From: Leptasterias polaris
Taxonomy: Eukaryota > Echinodermata > Asteroidea > Forcipulatida > Asteriidae
DNA: 64,000 nt
Assembly (NCBI GenBank): GCA_037783415.1
Contig: JAZGTN010000044.1
Location: 4,163,501 to 4,227,500, forward strand
Direction: 5' to 3'
A program made the position numbers and the translations under genes. Below, one piece after another: positions 22,481 to 35,400 of the stretch. A model generated the notes under the pieces. That model saw only the letters and a program-made list of their open reading frames with translations, was not told the DNA's origin and did not search any database. Each line of letters begins with the position of its first letter. Within the stretch, counting starts at the first letter, position 1.

Positions 22481-23934
22481 AAAGGCACTGGACACGTTTG
22501 GTAGTTATCAAAGACCAGTATCGTCACTCGGTGTATCCCAACTAAGGGGCCGTTCACAATTATCAACATTTTCACGAGCGTACAAACCGTACACTTTTTC
22601 AAGCCCCCCCCCTCCCCCATAAAAGTGTACGAAAAAAATGTTGATTTTTTTTCACACAAGTCTACATGGTTGAACAACACCGGTTGAAAATGAGCGCTGA
22701 TATGCAATTGCGTGTGTATGCTACAAGTAGCTAGCAGGCATGTGAGACCTCCGCGTTTTTTATTTTCCCATTCCGCGTTTTCTTGCGGGCTCCGCATTTT
22801 TCTCGTCTCCGCCGTGGAAATCACTCCGCCGTGGCAGCATCGGGAATCACTTTAATTGCGATTTGATTTCAACACGTGAGTCAGGGGCTAGACCCGGTAA
22901 AATGCCCCGCGTTAGTCTTTGATTAAAGCCGTTGTTGTTCATTTTTCATTAAGCGCGATGTCCCATTAAACTTACCCATGTCGTCATCCGTTCCACCAAG
23001 AGAGGGCGCTGTACTAAAAACTGTATTAAAAAGCCAACACCCTGAGCCAAGACTAGGCGCACACGGTCTTTCACGTCTGTGATGAACGCATCGCGCTTGT
23101 TTTAATTGTGGAACACATTTCTAAGGAATGTCACAAAAACATATTGAAAATGAGGACGAACAACACATTGTTACCAAGTAAGAATTGTGGCCTATATATT
23201 TCTGTTAATGTTTTGTTTACGCTGCAGTACAAAGCCTGTTATTCTGACTGTAGCGCTGGCCCAAAATCCGGACACGGATTTCACTTGCTAAAGTTTTCCG
23301 CGTTTTTTTCTGTGACCCGCTCACATGTCTGTGAGCTAGAGAACGGAAGGGGAATTGCGCAATAATTTGCACGCGCGGTTTTTGACATGTTTGGTTCATG
23401 TACATGTACGTTGTAGGACTACAATGCCGCGCATGCTGTACACAATACGTTCATGGGATGCAATGGGCCGGCCTGGCTCGGGGCGCGACCGTCTCGGCCA
23501 GTGCTCGCTCGGCATCGGTTGCGGCGTGGATGGGATGTGAGCAATGTCGGCTGTGGCGACGGGCGAGAAAAACATCGCTCGTGAAAATGTTGATAATTGT
23601 GAACGGCCCCTAAGTAATCCCAACATATGCATAAAATAACAAACCTGTGAAAATTTGGGCTGAATCGGTCATCGAAGTTGCCAGAAAATAAAGAAAGAAA
23701 AAACACCCTTGTTGCACAATTTTGTGTGGTGCTTTCAGATGCTAATAACAGGCTTCATGCATGAAGTCTTTTATTATTTTAGTGAGAAGTTACCTCTTTC
23801 TCAAAAACTACGAAACTTCAGAGGGAGTGGTTTCTCACAATGTTTTATACTATCAACAGCTCTCCGTTGCTGGTTACCAAGTAAGTTTTTATGCTAATAT
23901 ATATTTTGAGTAATTACCAAACGTGTTCAGTGCA
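22481..23934 (+). mobile_element. R1 foldback element, copy D (interrupted)
   Basis: The left end AAAGGCACTGGACACG and the right end ACCAAACGTGTTCAGTGCA frame R1 sequence that is broken at 22543 by a 1.07-kb insert. Interior after the insert: TGCATAAAATAACAAACC, GCTCTCCGTTGC. Confidence 0.82.
22543..23613. mobile_element. Nested TIR element, 1071 bp, about 37-bp ends
   Basis: Ends are inverted repeats of about 37 bp (AGGGGCCGTTCACAATTATC, then AACATTTTCACGAGC) with one mismatch near the tip. ATCCCAAC is present on both sides (22535-22542 and 23617-23624), with an extra GTA at the right, so the duplication is 8 to about 10 bp. That would fit hAT (8) or a Mutator-like element (9-11). No transposase is seen; a 145-aa minus-strand ORF runs across the border and is not taken as a gene. 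Confidence 0.82.
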
Positions 23935-24125
23935 CTGACCAAATGCTACACAAAACTTCTGAGGACCAGTCAAAAAGTGGTCCAGCTGGCTAGTTCAGTG
24001 TTGAAAAGCATCCCTAGTTATTATAAATTATGGACTAGTGAAAAAGCTGACAGACCACTGAAATGAAAATCTACATGTAACTGGTCCTGCTGGCTAGTCA
24101 CAGACAAAGTTAAGGGCAAACTCTG
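23935..24125 (-). repeat. R4 copy, inverse
   Basis: GGACCAGTCAAAAAGTGGTC, AGCTGGCTAGTTCAGTGTTG, ACTGGTCCTGCTGGCTAGTC: R4 blocks in reverse order. Confidence 0.7.
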
Positions 24126-24464
24126 AAATGGACCGTTCTAGGTTTGCTGTTTAGCACTTGGTCTTTATAAATACCCATTTATAAGTGCTTTATAAATACC
24201 CATTATTATTATTCTTGTGTACTTTTGTCTGTAAACTTTAAATGAATCGTTCATGCTCATCTTTTCTGTAAGTGAATCTTTGTATTTGTGTACAAAACAG
24301 GAAGTCAGATTGACTCAGTTGTCAGCTGGTCCTCACTCTATGATTACAGGCGCAAGACTTCCTGCTAAACTGATTTAAATTTGACATTTTACTTTAAAGG
24401 AAAGTTCTATACGTACATTGTATACACCGTTTAAAATGAGTTAAACCCTAACAGTTCCCTAGTT

Positions 24465-24491
24465 ACATGTACATGTACATGTACATGTACT
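24465..24491. repeat. ACATGT hexamer microsatellite
   Basis: More than four uninterrupted ACATGT units. It is the longest perfect run in this window of a palindromic hexamer that is otherwise scattered as one to three units. Confidence 0.9.
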
Positions 24492-25221
24492 CCCTGCAGG
24501 AAACGGCCGTAAGCCTCAAAATCAGCCCATTTGAGTTTTGAGGAGGGGCTCCTCCAAGGTCAAACACTGTTTTGAGATGCACTCATTTTCCAGTAGAAAG
24601 AGTCCTCATAAAAGTGTGGAAACATTTACAAGTCCCTAACGTCACGTTAAAATGGTGTGATATGTCATTTCAATCAAATATTCTTTCAGAGTGACATTTG
24701 AAACATGAGGTCATTGGATAGTGAAAACAAATCTGTACATTCCAAAGAGGAATATTTGCGCCAATCAAAAGGTCAAGTTCAATGCAGTTTTGATTAAATA
24801 TCTTAACAATTTAGGAAAGAACTGAAAAATCTCTGTATAAAAATGTATTACATGTACATGTACACATACTACCATATTTCAAATGTGTCACCATCGACCC
24901 TTATTGGATTGTGACATTGGCCTACCCATAAGTTACCCTTGAAATGTATCAAACACAGTGGAATTTTACACAATTTCAAATTGAGGTCAGAGATTTTGTC
25001 TCCCATTTTTCATAATATTGGAAATTGAGGGGGATCACAAAACTGAATTTGACCTTTAAGCCCCTCTTTAAGGATGCCTACTGCCTCAATCCTCCAAAGC
25101 CATGAGGAAGAACATGTAACTGTTACAAGTGAGCATGGTCAACTCGTTGTACATGTTCTCGGGCTGCCAACTCTTCCATGATTCTGCAGTAAAGTTCCTG
25201 AAATTTAAAAAACAATGTTTT

Positions 25222-25318
25222 ATAATAGCAGCGCACCCAGTGCTCTTTGCCAAGTAAGTTTTATGGTCATTCATTTTAGGAATACGTAATTACCAAAAGT
25301 ATACCCCCCTCTCCTTAA
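25222..25318 (+). repeat. R1 fragment (3' end)
   Basis: CAGTGCTCTTTGCCAAGTAA, GTTTTATGGTCATTCATTTT and GTAATTACCAAAAGTATACC match the end of R1 copies A, E and G. Confidence 0.65.
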
Positions 25319-26451
25319 TCATTCAAGGACGAATCACTGTGTGTAATGCAGTGTGGAAAGCTTTTTGTACAGTCATGTTTGTCTGGTCTTAGAGCTCAAG
25401 ATAATTAAGCAACAGGGATTAAAACAAAAACTCAAACATGACCAATAATCTCAGAAGGCTTGTCCTTGTAACAGTGCCACAAAGCAACCAGGATGCATCA
25501 TTATAGTCTTGCATGATTCACATCTGCAGGGGACCAGTGAGTGATTGGATAATGACAGGTCGATGACAGGGTCAAGTGTAATAGGTCACATACCACACTG
25601 GCTACATGTTAGTGTTCCCTACACCAGTATGCGTTGGGGCTATGTGCTCAACACAGCAGGGTAGTTGTGAAGTCGTCTCCAACAGACTTGTCTCCAACAG
25701 ACTTAGCGTATTACACCCAGTTTCAAAATGGCATACCAAGGTGTATAGCGTAGCAAGATGTACACTGTTTTACAGCAGCGCTCAAATCCATCGGTGGACC
25801 GCAGGCCCGAGGCCAGTGATTTTAGCCTCTGGCCAGTAAACTTAGGACCAGACAAGCCTGGTGGTCTGCTTTCAATTGACTAAAAGTACATGTACCTCAA
25901 TATGTAATCAAGAAAGAAATTGATATTCAATGTTGAATTTGAGTCTAGTAAAAATTTTCAATTGTGTTGAGCATTGACGCATTTTCTATACCATAAGACA
26001 AAACTAATGAGATATTCTCTTGCATGTATGTCTTAAGGCGTGTCTTCTTCTCTTTCTTTTTTTCAAGGAATAATACAATATTAACATATTTAATTACATG
26101 TATGCTGCTGGAGGGCTCTCATATTTACAGGTGATGGCGTAAAATTTGATAGATAACAACTACAGTATCAACAAAATTAGCAAAATATAAATTTTTCAGT
26201 TTTGTTCATAATGGATGACAGATGGGAATTCCTTATTTGGTCATGATCAGTTGCTCCAACTATCTAGACCCAACAATCAATATGTACATTGTATTGTTTA
26301 AACCACACTTTCTTAAAGATAATGTCATCTGAGCTTTTAAAACAAAGAAATCTTACCATACTGTACACAAATCCATAGGCAAATCACTGGGGTTAACGTC
26401 TATTAAATCGTTGCGGTATCCGCTGCTAAGGATTCGAACTGCCTCTAGCCA

Positions 26452-26545
26452 TCAGGCTAGCTCGGTGGTGTAGGGGTAAGACATCTGCTCTACATGTGTA
26501 GCAATGCAAAGGTCGTGGTTTCGAATCCCACCCTAGTGATTTGCC
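26452..26545 (+). repeat. tRNA-like SINE head, third type
   Basis: TCGGTGGTGTAGGGGTAAG (A-box-like) and GTCGTGGTTTCGAATCCC (B box) with an odd spacer containing CTACATGTGTAG. It ends about 150 bp before exon 3. It is not a plausible functional tRNA. Confidence 0.55.
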
Positions 26546-26692
26546 TGTGGATTTTGTTCACAGAACTCGGGTAAGTACTGAGTACATGTATACAGTGCTT
26601 AACAGTAATAACACACATTGGTGTAAGGGTAAAAAAACCAAATTATATAATTATGTAGTCATTGTTATAATTTCTTCCTTATGTTCCCTCAG

Positions 26693-26735
26693 GTTTGGTT
26701 GGATTTGGAGAAACAAATAGCAAGACAAGTTTTAG
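26693..26735 (+). CDS. FARP: FARP exon 3: end of FERM F1
   Basis: A 43-nt exon, phase 0 in and phase 1 out, flanked by TTCCCTCAG and TTTTAG|GTAAGA. It encodes VWLDLEKQIARQVL. Vertebrate FARP has a VWLDL segment at the same place after the YFGLE motif, so both placement and frame are supported. It closes the F1 lobe and leads to F2. Confidence 0.93.
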
Positions 26736-27507
26736 GTAAGAAAAAACATGTTTATGTCTGTTCTGTTATGGACCCACTAACCGTGATATTATCATGTGGG
26801 GAAAAAATAACGGTGCGTTTTCATCTGAATTGTTTGGTTGGAAAAAAACTTGAAAGGTAAACAAACAAAACTAATAATTTATTAAGTACAATGTGTCTGT
26901 CTTTAACACACTTAAACACAGCTCTGTGTTGCAGTCTCTGTGTAGACATTCCTTTGTTCTATACACTTAAGGAAAATCCTATTCCTCAATACTGTAAATA
27001 ACACTGTGTGGACGTGTGTAAGTCCACATAGTGTTTCAAGTCCCTACATTATACATGTATGTAGCACAGTTGTTGAAGAGACTTTCATGAATAAAATGAT
27101 GTCGACAGAACAAGCGAGTAGTGAGGAGTGTTTTATGTGAAGAGGATCTGGGGAGGGATTTGAGGATTCGGTTGCCATGGTTGCATTCCTCCAGTGGCTA
27201 GAGCAGTTGAACTCAGTCAGGCTTGATGAAGCTGCTGGTGTGTCAGCCTGGCAGATGGTGGAAGTCCCAGAGTGTTGTAAACAACAGCTGAAGTTGAAAC
27301 ATTCCTGTCTATTCCTCCTGGATGTCTTTTCTTTATTTTTAATTTTTTATATATATTTTTTTGAATTGGCAATTTAGGGTTCTCACAAGATTTTTTTCAA
27401 AACTGTATGACTTTCTGGGCCAATTTTTATTTTTCAAGTTTGTGCAAAGCTTGCTGAATTAAAGCATCAGGTCTCAGAAGTGTTTTTTTCTTCTTGCTGT
27501 TTCCAAC

Positions 27508-27749
27508 GGCCCAATTTCATGGCTCTGCTTAAGCACAAAATTTGCTTAAGCACCAAAAAACCTTGCTTAGTAAAACCAGATTACCGGCCAATACTCCACT
27601 CGATTGTTTTGCTAACTAAACAACAGCTAAATACAAGTCACGAGCAATGTACATCGCATGGAGTTTTGGCCAATAACACGAGTATAATGAGCAAGCTTTT
27701 TTCGTGCTTAAGCAAATTTTGTGCTTAAGCAGCTCTATGAAATTGGCCC
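27508..27749. mobile_element. R5 MITE, 242 bp
   Basis: The ends GGCCCAATTTCATGGCTCTG and its inverse are followed by repeated GCTTAAGCA blocks on both sides, so the whole element can fold back. No coding capacity. Confidence 0.82.
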
Positions 27750-28126
27750 CTGCAGGTCATTTGGGTTGGTAAGCAGTTTGCAATAAATCATTTATTTTAT
27801 AGGGATGAAGAATTTTAGACTCTGAATTTGAACTCGTTTATCTCTGCCCTAAGGAGCTGTTATTGTCTCCATGTGATAAATTCTGCTCTTTTACATGTAT
27901 GTATCTACTTCTCTTGTGGTGAGGAAACCGTTTCCAAAAGTTGGTTGAAGTCTTTCACTCCAGGGATTATCAAAAGGTGGAAATGTCATTATTTCAACGT
28001 ACCTCCTAAAATATGGAGCTGCGCGGCTTCAGACATTTTAGTCGACAATGACTCTCACCCTAGCCCTATATGAGGACTCTTCCTCTGTGCTGTACACAGA
28101 TACAGAGTCCTAAATATTAGGGCATG

Positions 28127-28770
28127 TTTCTGGGGCGGAAACATTTCAAAGCTTCAAAACTCAAATCTTACCTGCAAGAAGCAACTAATTTCACCGGATT
28201 CACATTCCATGGCGGCATACATTTCTTTGCAGTGGGTTTTGGATGTTATATATTCCTCATTAATCTGTCATTTTCATGAAATAATGCAACTCTCAACGTT
28301 AAAAACTCTGCAAACTTTTAATAAAGAAAAACCAGGACGCGGGCGTTTGCATTTGTGTTTGCATAATATGGGCGCAGATTACGCATACGGCAAAACGTGC
28401 CAACACTTTTTGGTCACAGTATCTTGACTGCACAGCGTACACGCAAAACGCAACGCATGATATGCGCGTTAATAATAATAATAAAGCATACCGCCTTATG
28501 CAAGGCCTCAAAGCGCTTCATCCTGCGTCTTACACGCGAATGTGCGCGTACGCACTGCAGACACTGTGAGAAGACGAACAAAATGGAGTTTTCTTTAACG
28601 TTGGGAGCTGCATTATTTCACGAAAAGGACGGATTAATGAGGAATATATGACGCCCAAAACCCACCGCAAAGAAATGTATGCCGCCATAGAATGTGAATC
28701 TTATGAAATTAGTAGCTTCTTGCAGGTAAGATTTGACTTATGAAGCTTCAAAAATTTTCCGCCCCAGAAA
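28127..28770. mobile_element. Long-arm foldback element, 644 bp
   Basis: Ends TTTCTGGGGCGGAAA and its inverse continue as inverted arms of about 190 bp (28127-28313 and 28575-28770), including CATTCCATGGCGGCATACAT and AACCCACCGCAAAG. The unpaired centre holds GCATATGCGCGTT-like sequence and AATAATAAT. No ORF of note. Confidence 0.85.
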
Positions 28771-29231
28771 TGGTACCTGATATCCAGGACGTCACTGTAG
28801 TGTATTTTGAAAGTGAAAGGCCGCCAGGGCTAACTCTCACCCCTAATTTTATCATTGTGCAGTTTTGAATTTTGTTTTCTTCTGAATATATCTTTGGAAT
28901 CAAACATCCCTGCGGCCTTTTAGGCGCTCATCAGGTTAATCAAACACAATTACATCTCAATCCCATCAACTTCATCCCCATTTACTGAGTACACATTGGG
29001 AGAGTCCAATCCAGATATTTACACTAGCCCTGACTAGAGCGTCTCGCTCAAGGATACAAAGTGCCACTGTCAAAACCAGCCTGGTCTGGCAATGTCTGGG
29101 GTTTAAAGTTTAAACCCACTGTCTGGTGGCTTAATACCCTACAGTCAAGAACGCTGTGCTTGGCTGTGGGAATGTGACTGAATGTACACATGAAAGCTCC
29201 TGACCTGGGAGAGTGTGGATCTATAATATCT

Positions 29232-29483
29232 GGGTCCAATTTCATGGCTCTGCTTACCATAAGCAAAGAATCGGCGCTTACGGAAGCAGGGAATTTTGAG
29301 CTTACGTCAAGCGTATTTCACAGGTTAGCAGGAAATTTTTGCTTGTGCGCTTGCGTAGTCCACATTACTAGGAATTCTACGGTTACACAGCTAGCGCAGA
29401 AATTCGGCGCTTGCTCGGTAAGCGGAGAATGGTGATCGCAAGCGCAGATTTCGGCGGTAAGCAGAGCCATAATATTGGGCCCT
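29232..29483. mobile_element. R5 MITE, 252 bp
   Basis: Ends TCCAATTTCATGGCTCTGC and GCAGAGCCATAATATTGG. Interior GCTTACG and GCGCTT blocks replace the GCTTAAGC blocks of the 27508 copy, suggesting a sub-family. Confidence 0.8.
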
Positions 29484-30969
29484 GCTCTTCAGTGTATAGG
29501 GCATACCTATTAAATAGTCTGTCAAATCAGAAGTGGGTGGGTCAAAACAAATTTGGAAAAAGGTATTTTTTTTCAATTATTGATTATTCTGAACTGTGTG
29601 TGTTGTAAACATTTTGTTTTTGTTTCACTTTGATGAATATTTTGTCAAATCAAAACTTGGGGTGGGTGGATCAAAACAAATTTGAAAAAAAGATTGAAGA
29701 TTTTAATTATTTGTTATCCTAAATGACCCCTAAACTGTACACGATGTAGACATTTTTATTTTTATTTTTTTCATTCTGATTCTGGTATTGTTAAAATGAA
29801 AAACCTAACGTGAAGTTGGGAGTACAAGCCCAGTACAGTCTTAAGGATTTCTTTCCCCCTTATGCCCTTAATTGTGGAGCCCTGTACAGAGCTGCCAACT
29901 CTCCCTGATTCTTATTTTCTATAATCTGATGAACAGATTTGAAAATCTCCCCGATTATGGAATTTTTTCCCTATTGTGTTGGATGTAATTCAAAATATCA
30001 CAGTCTCCTGACGATGACTAGAGCAAATGAGTTGAAACGTTGAGACCTATTAAGAACTCACTCTGCGGCAGTATAGTTATTAATGAGAAGTCCCCCCGAT
30101 CCACATAGCGAAAGTAGTAGTCCAGGCCGATTTCCTACCTCCCACCCAGGTAGTAGTTAATAAGCTGGACAGTTCTTTTCAGAACTGAGAAGTCTCCCGA
30201 ATTCCGAATATTCTACTCAGTGGCAGTAGAATAAAAAAGCAAGACAAGTTCTCAAAGAACAAAATCTACCTAGCAAGTACATGTAGATACATGTATATAC
30301 ACATGGTGTTACCGCAAACCAAACCAAATCTCCCTGATTATTGTACAAAGTCTCCCTGATTGCAAGATTAGATGCAAATGTTGGCAACTCTGCCTGTACA
30401 CTGTCTCATAGTCACACTTCCATGTAAACAATTAGTCTTAAATGTGCTGTAAGGGAAGTTTGGGAGTTGAGTTCCACCACTTGGCAATTCCTCTTGAGTC
30501 ACTCCCCGTTCATGAGGCGCATGAGTTCTCTGGCAACAAGAAGAGTTCGTAATTGGCAATGATAACGCGATCGTCTTGTCTGTTGGGGGAAAACTCCGGG
30601 ATCCCCAGCACACATGATGTCTCTGGCAGCATGGGGTTGGAAACGACCAATTAGGAGCTCAGTTGGGGTGACCACCGACCACGTTATGGGTTACATACAT
30701 GTACTTAAATGCAATACCGCTCGGTGTACATGTAATACCTGTGTAATAAAATGTAATGCCGCAGAGCAAATATTGAAAAATTTGAATTCCTGGAAACGAT
30801 AGTGCAACTCAGTTTGAGATGTAAAGTCACACTCAACTTTGAAAGGGTAATATTTGTTGGTTTAGAATTTCAGAACCACAACCAAAAATGTTATTAAATT
30901 TGCCTTGTGATTCAAGAATTTAATGTTTAGATGCAGTTTGACTACCAAAATGGTATGCCATTATTGTAG

Positions 30970-31130
30970 GACTGGAATGTCATCTTTTGAGAGGGCAAGG
31001 CCATTTGCATTTTGCAAAGGGCACTTCTTTGGAATTTATTTTGTATTTGTTTAATTTTTTAAGTGAGTGGGAAACTTTTAAAGGGACACCAAGGCCAAGA
31101 CCAGGATACTTCCAGGGATGGACACATGCT
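30970..31130 (-). repeat. R3 copy, inverse
   Basis: CTTTTGAGAGGGCAAGGCC, GCAAAGGGCACTTC, GGGAAACTTTTAAAGGG and CAAGGCCAAGACCAGG are R3 blocks in reverse. Confidence 0.65.
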
Positions 31131-31640
31131 GGCCCATTAAAGCAGACTGTACCCATGTATATGTAGCTGCCAACTCTCCCTGATTCTGCAGAAAGTTCAC
31201 TGAAAGTAAACCAATCTTTCCATGTTCTGATGAACAATTTTGAATTGTAGATAAATGATGGCGCTGTCCATGGAAACTTTTTCCCTGTTATGTTGAATGT
31301 AATTCTGAATGTCTCCCTGATTGATGCACAAAATCACCCTGATTGTGAACACATTTTCCCTGTTATGTTGAATGTAAAATTCTGAATATCTCCGTGGTTG
31401 TTGATGTATAATATCTTTAAACATAAAGTGTATTATAATTGCAGTAATTTATACAGTATACACAAGAAGAATGATTGGCATTATCATATCCTTAGTGAAT
31501 GCTCTAAATCAAACTAAAACAATCAGCAACTTAATTGAAACCTGATTAGTACATGTAGGCTTTCATGTATTGTGTCTAAAAATAGCCCAACATCTATTTT
31601 TCTTTTCAAGCAATCACCTCCTCGGCTTCCCAGATCGCCA

Positions 31641-31870
31641 GGGCCAATTTCCATGGCTCTGCTTATCGCCAAAATCTGCGCTTGCGATTACCATTCTTTG
31701 CTAACAGGGCAAGCGCCGAATTTCTGCACTAGCTGTGTAAGCAAAGAATGCCTATGCGGAGTGCACATGCGCACAAGCAAAACCTCCCTACTACATAGTA
31801 CATGTACATGTACCTGTGACGCAAGCGCCAATTCTTTGCTCGCGGTAAGCAGAGCCATGAAATTGGGCCC
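31641..31870. mobile_element. R5 MITE, 230 bp
   Basis: Ends GGGCCAATTTCCATGGCTCT and GAGCCATGAAATTGGGCC; the interior has GCGCTTGCG / CGCAAGCGC blocks like the 29232 copy. It abuts a poly-G run. Confidence 0.82.
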
Positions 31871-31886
31871 CCGGATCATTAAAACT

Positions 31887-31904
31887 GGGGGGGGGGGGGG
31901 GGGG
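31887..31904 (+). repeat. Poly-G run of 18
   Basis: Eighteen consecutive G. A second run of 12 G lies at 44047-44058. Such runs are prone to length error and can form quadruplexes. Confidence 0.9.
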
Positions 31905-32483
31905 TTGGATACAGACTCGTTCTTTAACGACTTAAGCTGTTTCTTTCTGAATCATCATTTTCACTTCCTCTTTGCTAAGGATCTGTATAGACGGATGATT
32001 CAGGCTCTTACACTTGGTGTTTGTGTTCCAAAACAGGGAGCTGGGAGTAAAAATAGATTCCACCGGATTTTATTGTATTGGCTTTAAGTGGACCAGATGC
32101 AATATTGTTTAGTGAAGATAACAGTTGCACTAAAGTAAATGCAATCTTTTAGTTTAGTTCTTCAGTTTTTTCTTTTTAATGATGTATTTTACCTTGTAAC
32201 TTGGATGTTGTACAAGTTTTTCAGAACTCTGGGAACAGTCACCTAAGGGGCCCCTCAAAATAGTCAATGTTTAATAAATGATTTTGTTTTGTTTGAGTTA
32301 ATATCAAAATCGACTTTTAAAGAAAAAGCAAGTAGATTTTATGGGTTTGTTTTCTTCAAATGAAAGTACCTTTGGCAATAGATGCAATGTTCATTTTTTT
32401 TATTTTATGAAAAATACAAATATCATTTATTATTTTGTTTATTTTTCATTTATCCCAATTTTTCTTGGTACTGAACTTTTCTT

Positions 32484-35400
32484 AAAGGCAGGGTACATGT
32501 ATAATTTTGGTATTTGTCAGAAACCAGTATCCTCACTTGGTGTATCCCAACATACATGAAATTAACAAATGTGAAAATTTTGGCTCAATTGGTCATCGAA
32601 GTTGAAAGAAAAAGAAGAAAGTACGTAATGAAAGAAAAAAGGAGAGAACAAAATTGTTGCATACATGTACAAGTGTGTGCTTTCAGATGCCTGGGCAAGG
32701 CTTCATGCCTGAAACCTTTCTCCGATTCAAATTTGTCGGTGAAAAATCTACTATTTCACTAAAACTACATTACAATTTACATCAAAGATTGTTTTTTCTA
32801 ACAATGTTTTATAATATCAACAGCTCTCTAGTGTCTTTAGACCTACTAAGTAAGTCTTAAGGTCATTCATTTCTGGATTAATTACCAAAGTACCGTTTTT
32901 GGAGTAATTAGAGTAATTACCAAAGTACCCTTTTTGGAATAATTAGAGTAATTGACAAAGTACCCTTTTGGAGTAATTAGAGTAATTAACAAAGTACCCT
33001 TTTTGGAATAATTACCAAAGTACCGTTTTTGGAGTAATTAGAGTAATTACCAAAGTACCCTTTTTGGAATAATTTACCAAAGTACCCTTTTTGGAATAAT
33101 TTACCAAAGTACCCTTTTTGGAATAATTTACCAAAGGGTACTTTTTGGAATAATTTACCAAAGTACCCTTTTTGGAATAATTACCAAAGTACCGTTTTTG
33201 GAATAATTAGAGTAATTACCAAAGTACCCTTTTTGGAATAATTACCAAAGTACCCTTTTTGGAATAATTACCAAAGTACCCTTTTTGGAATAATTAGAGT
33301 AATTGACAAAGTACCCTTTTGGAGTAATTAGAGTAATTAACAAAGTACCCTTTTTGGAATAATTTACCAAAGTACCCTTTTTGGAATAATTTACCAAAGG
33401 GTACTTTTTGGAATAATTTACCAAAGTACCCTTTTTGGAATAATTACCAAAGTACCGTTTTTGGAATAATTAGAGTAATTACCAAAGTACCCTTTTTGGA
33501 ATAATTACCAAAGTACCCTTTTTGGAATAATTACCAAAGTACCCTTTTTGGAATAATTAGAGTAATTGACAAAGTACCCTTTTGGAGTAATTAGAGTAAT
33601 TAACAAAGTACCCTTTTTGGAATAATTACCAAAGTACCGTTTTTGGAGTAATTAGAGTAATTACCAAAGTACCCTTTTTGGAATAATTTACCAAAGTACC
33701 CTTTTTGGAATAATTTACCAAAGTACCCTTTTTGGAATAATTTACCAAAGGGTACTTTTTGGAATAATTTACCAAAGTACCCTTTTTGGAATAATTACCA
33801 AAGTACCGTTTTTGGAATAATTAGAGTAATTGACAAAGTACCCTTTTGGAGTAATTAGAGTAATTAACAAAGTACCCTTTTTGGAATAATTACCAAAGTA
33901 CCGTTTTTGGAGTAATTAGAGTAATTAACAAAGTACCCTTTTTGGAATAATTTACCAAAGTACCCTTTTTGGAATAATTTACCAAAGGGTACTTTTTGGA
34001 ATAATTTACCAAAGTACCCTTTTTGGAATAATTACCAAAGTACCGTTTTTGGAATAATTAGAGTAATTACCAAAGTACCCTTTTTGGAATAATTACCAAA
34101 GTACCCTTTTTGGAATAATTACCAAAGTACCCTTTTTGGAATAATTAGAGTAATTGACAAAGTACCCTTTTGGAGTAATTAGAGTAATTAACAAAGTACC
34201 CTTTTTGGAATAATTACCAAAGTACCGTTTTTGGAGTAATTAGAGTAATTACCAAGATACCCTTTTTGGAATAATTACCAAAGCACCCTTTTTGGAATAA
34301 TTACCAAAGCACCCTTTTTGGAATAATTAGAGTAATTAACAAAGTACCCTTTTTGGAATAATTACCAAAGTACCCTTTTTGGAATAATTACCAAAGTACC
34401 CTTTTTGGAGTAATTAGAGTAATTAACAAAGTACCATTTTTGGAGTAATTACCAAAGTACCCTTTTTGGAATAATTACCAAAGTACCCTTTTTGGAATAA
34501 TTACCAAAGTACCCTTTTTGGAATAATTAGAGTAATTGACAAAGTACCCTTTTGGAGTAATTAGAGTAATTAACAAAGTACCCTTTTTGGAATAATTACC
34601 AAAGTACCGTTTTTGGAGTAATTAGAGTAATTAACAAAGTACCCTTTTTGGAATAATTTACCAAAGTACCCTTTTTGGAATAATTTACCAAAGGGTACTT
34701 TTTGGAATAATTTACCAAAGTACCCTTTTTGGAATAATTACCAAAGTACCGTTTTTGGAATAATTAGAGTAATTACCAAAGTACCCTTTTTGGAATAATT
34801 ACCAAAGTACCCTTTTTGGAATAATTACCAAAGTACCCTTTTTGGAATAATTAGAGTAATTGACAAAGTACCCTTTTGGAGTAATTAGAGTAATTAACAA
34901 AGTACCCTTTTTGGAATAATTACCAAAGTACCGTTTTTGGAGTAATTAGAGTAATTACCAAGATACCCTTTTTGGAATAATTACCAAAGCACCCTTTTTG
35001 GAATAATTACCAAAGCACCCTTTTTGGAATAATTAGAGTAATTAACAAAGTACCCTTTTTGGAATAATTACCAAAGTACCCTTTTTGGAATAATTACCAA
35101 AGTACCCTTTTTGGAGTAATTAGAGTAATTAACAAAGTACCATTTTTGGAGTAATTACCAAAGTACCGTTTTTGGAGTAATTAGAGTAATTACCAAAGTA
35201 CCCTTTTTGGAATAATTACCAAAGTACCGTTTTTGGAGTAATTAGAGTAATTACCAAAGTACCCTTTTTGGAATAATTACCAAAGTACCCTTTTTGGAAT
35301 AATTTACCAAAGTACCCTTTTTGGAATAATTTACCAAAGGGTACTTTTTGGAATAATTTACCAAAGTACCCTTTTTGGAATAATTACCAAAGTACCGTTT

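Larger units (their letters stand above)
16619..26692 (+). other. FARP intron 2 (10.1 kb)
   Basis: Bounded by GTGAGA and TCAG. Besides the repeats listed separately, stretches 18480-19480, 21360-22110 and 24130-25220 are AT-rich unique-looking DNA in which I see no gene. A (CCCT)-rich run TCCCCCCTCCCCCC lies near 18663. Confidence 0.8.

Noticed and set aside
22387..22824. 145-aa minus-strand open frame
   Set aside because: It crosses the border between R1 copy D and the nested TIR element, so it cannot be a conserved gene.
26460..26540. tRNA gene before exon 3
   Set aside because: The B box is good but the arm spacing is wrong and no cloverleaf closes; a SINE-head fragment fits better.
31572..32087. 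171-aa plus-strand open frame
   Set aside because: It runs through an R5 MITE and an 18-G run (a poly-Gly segment), with no conserved motif. Chance frame in repeats.
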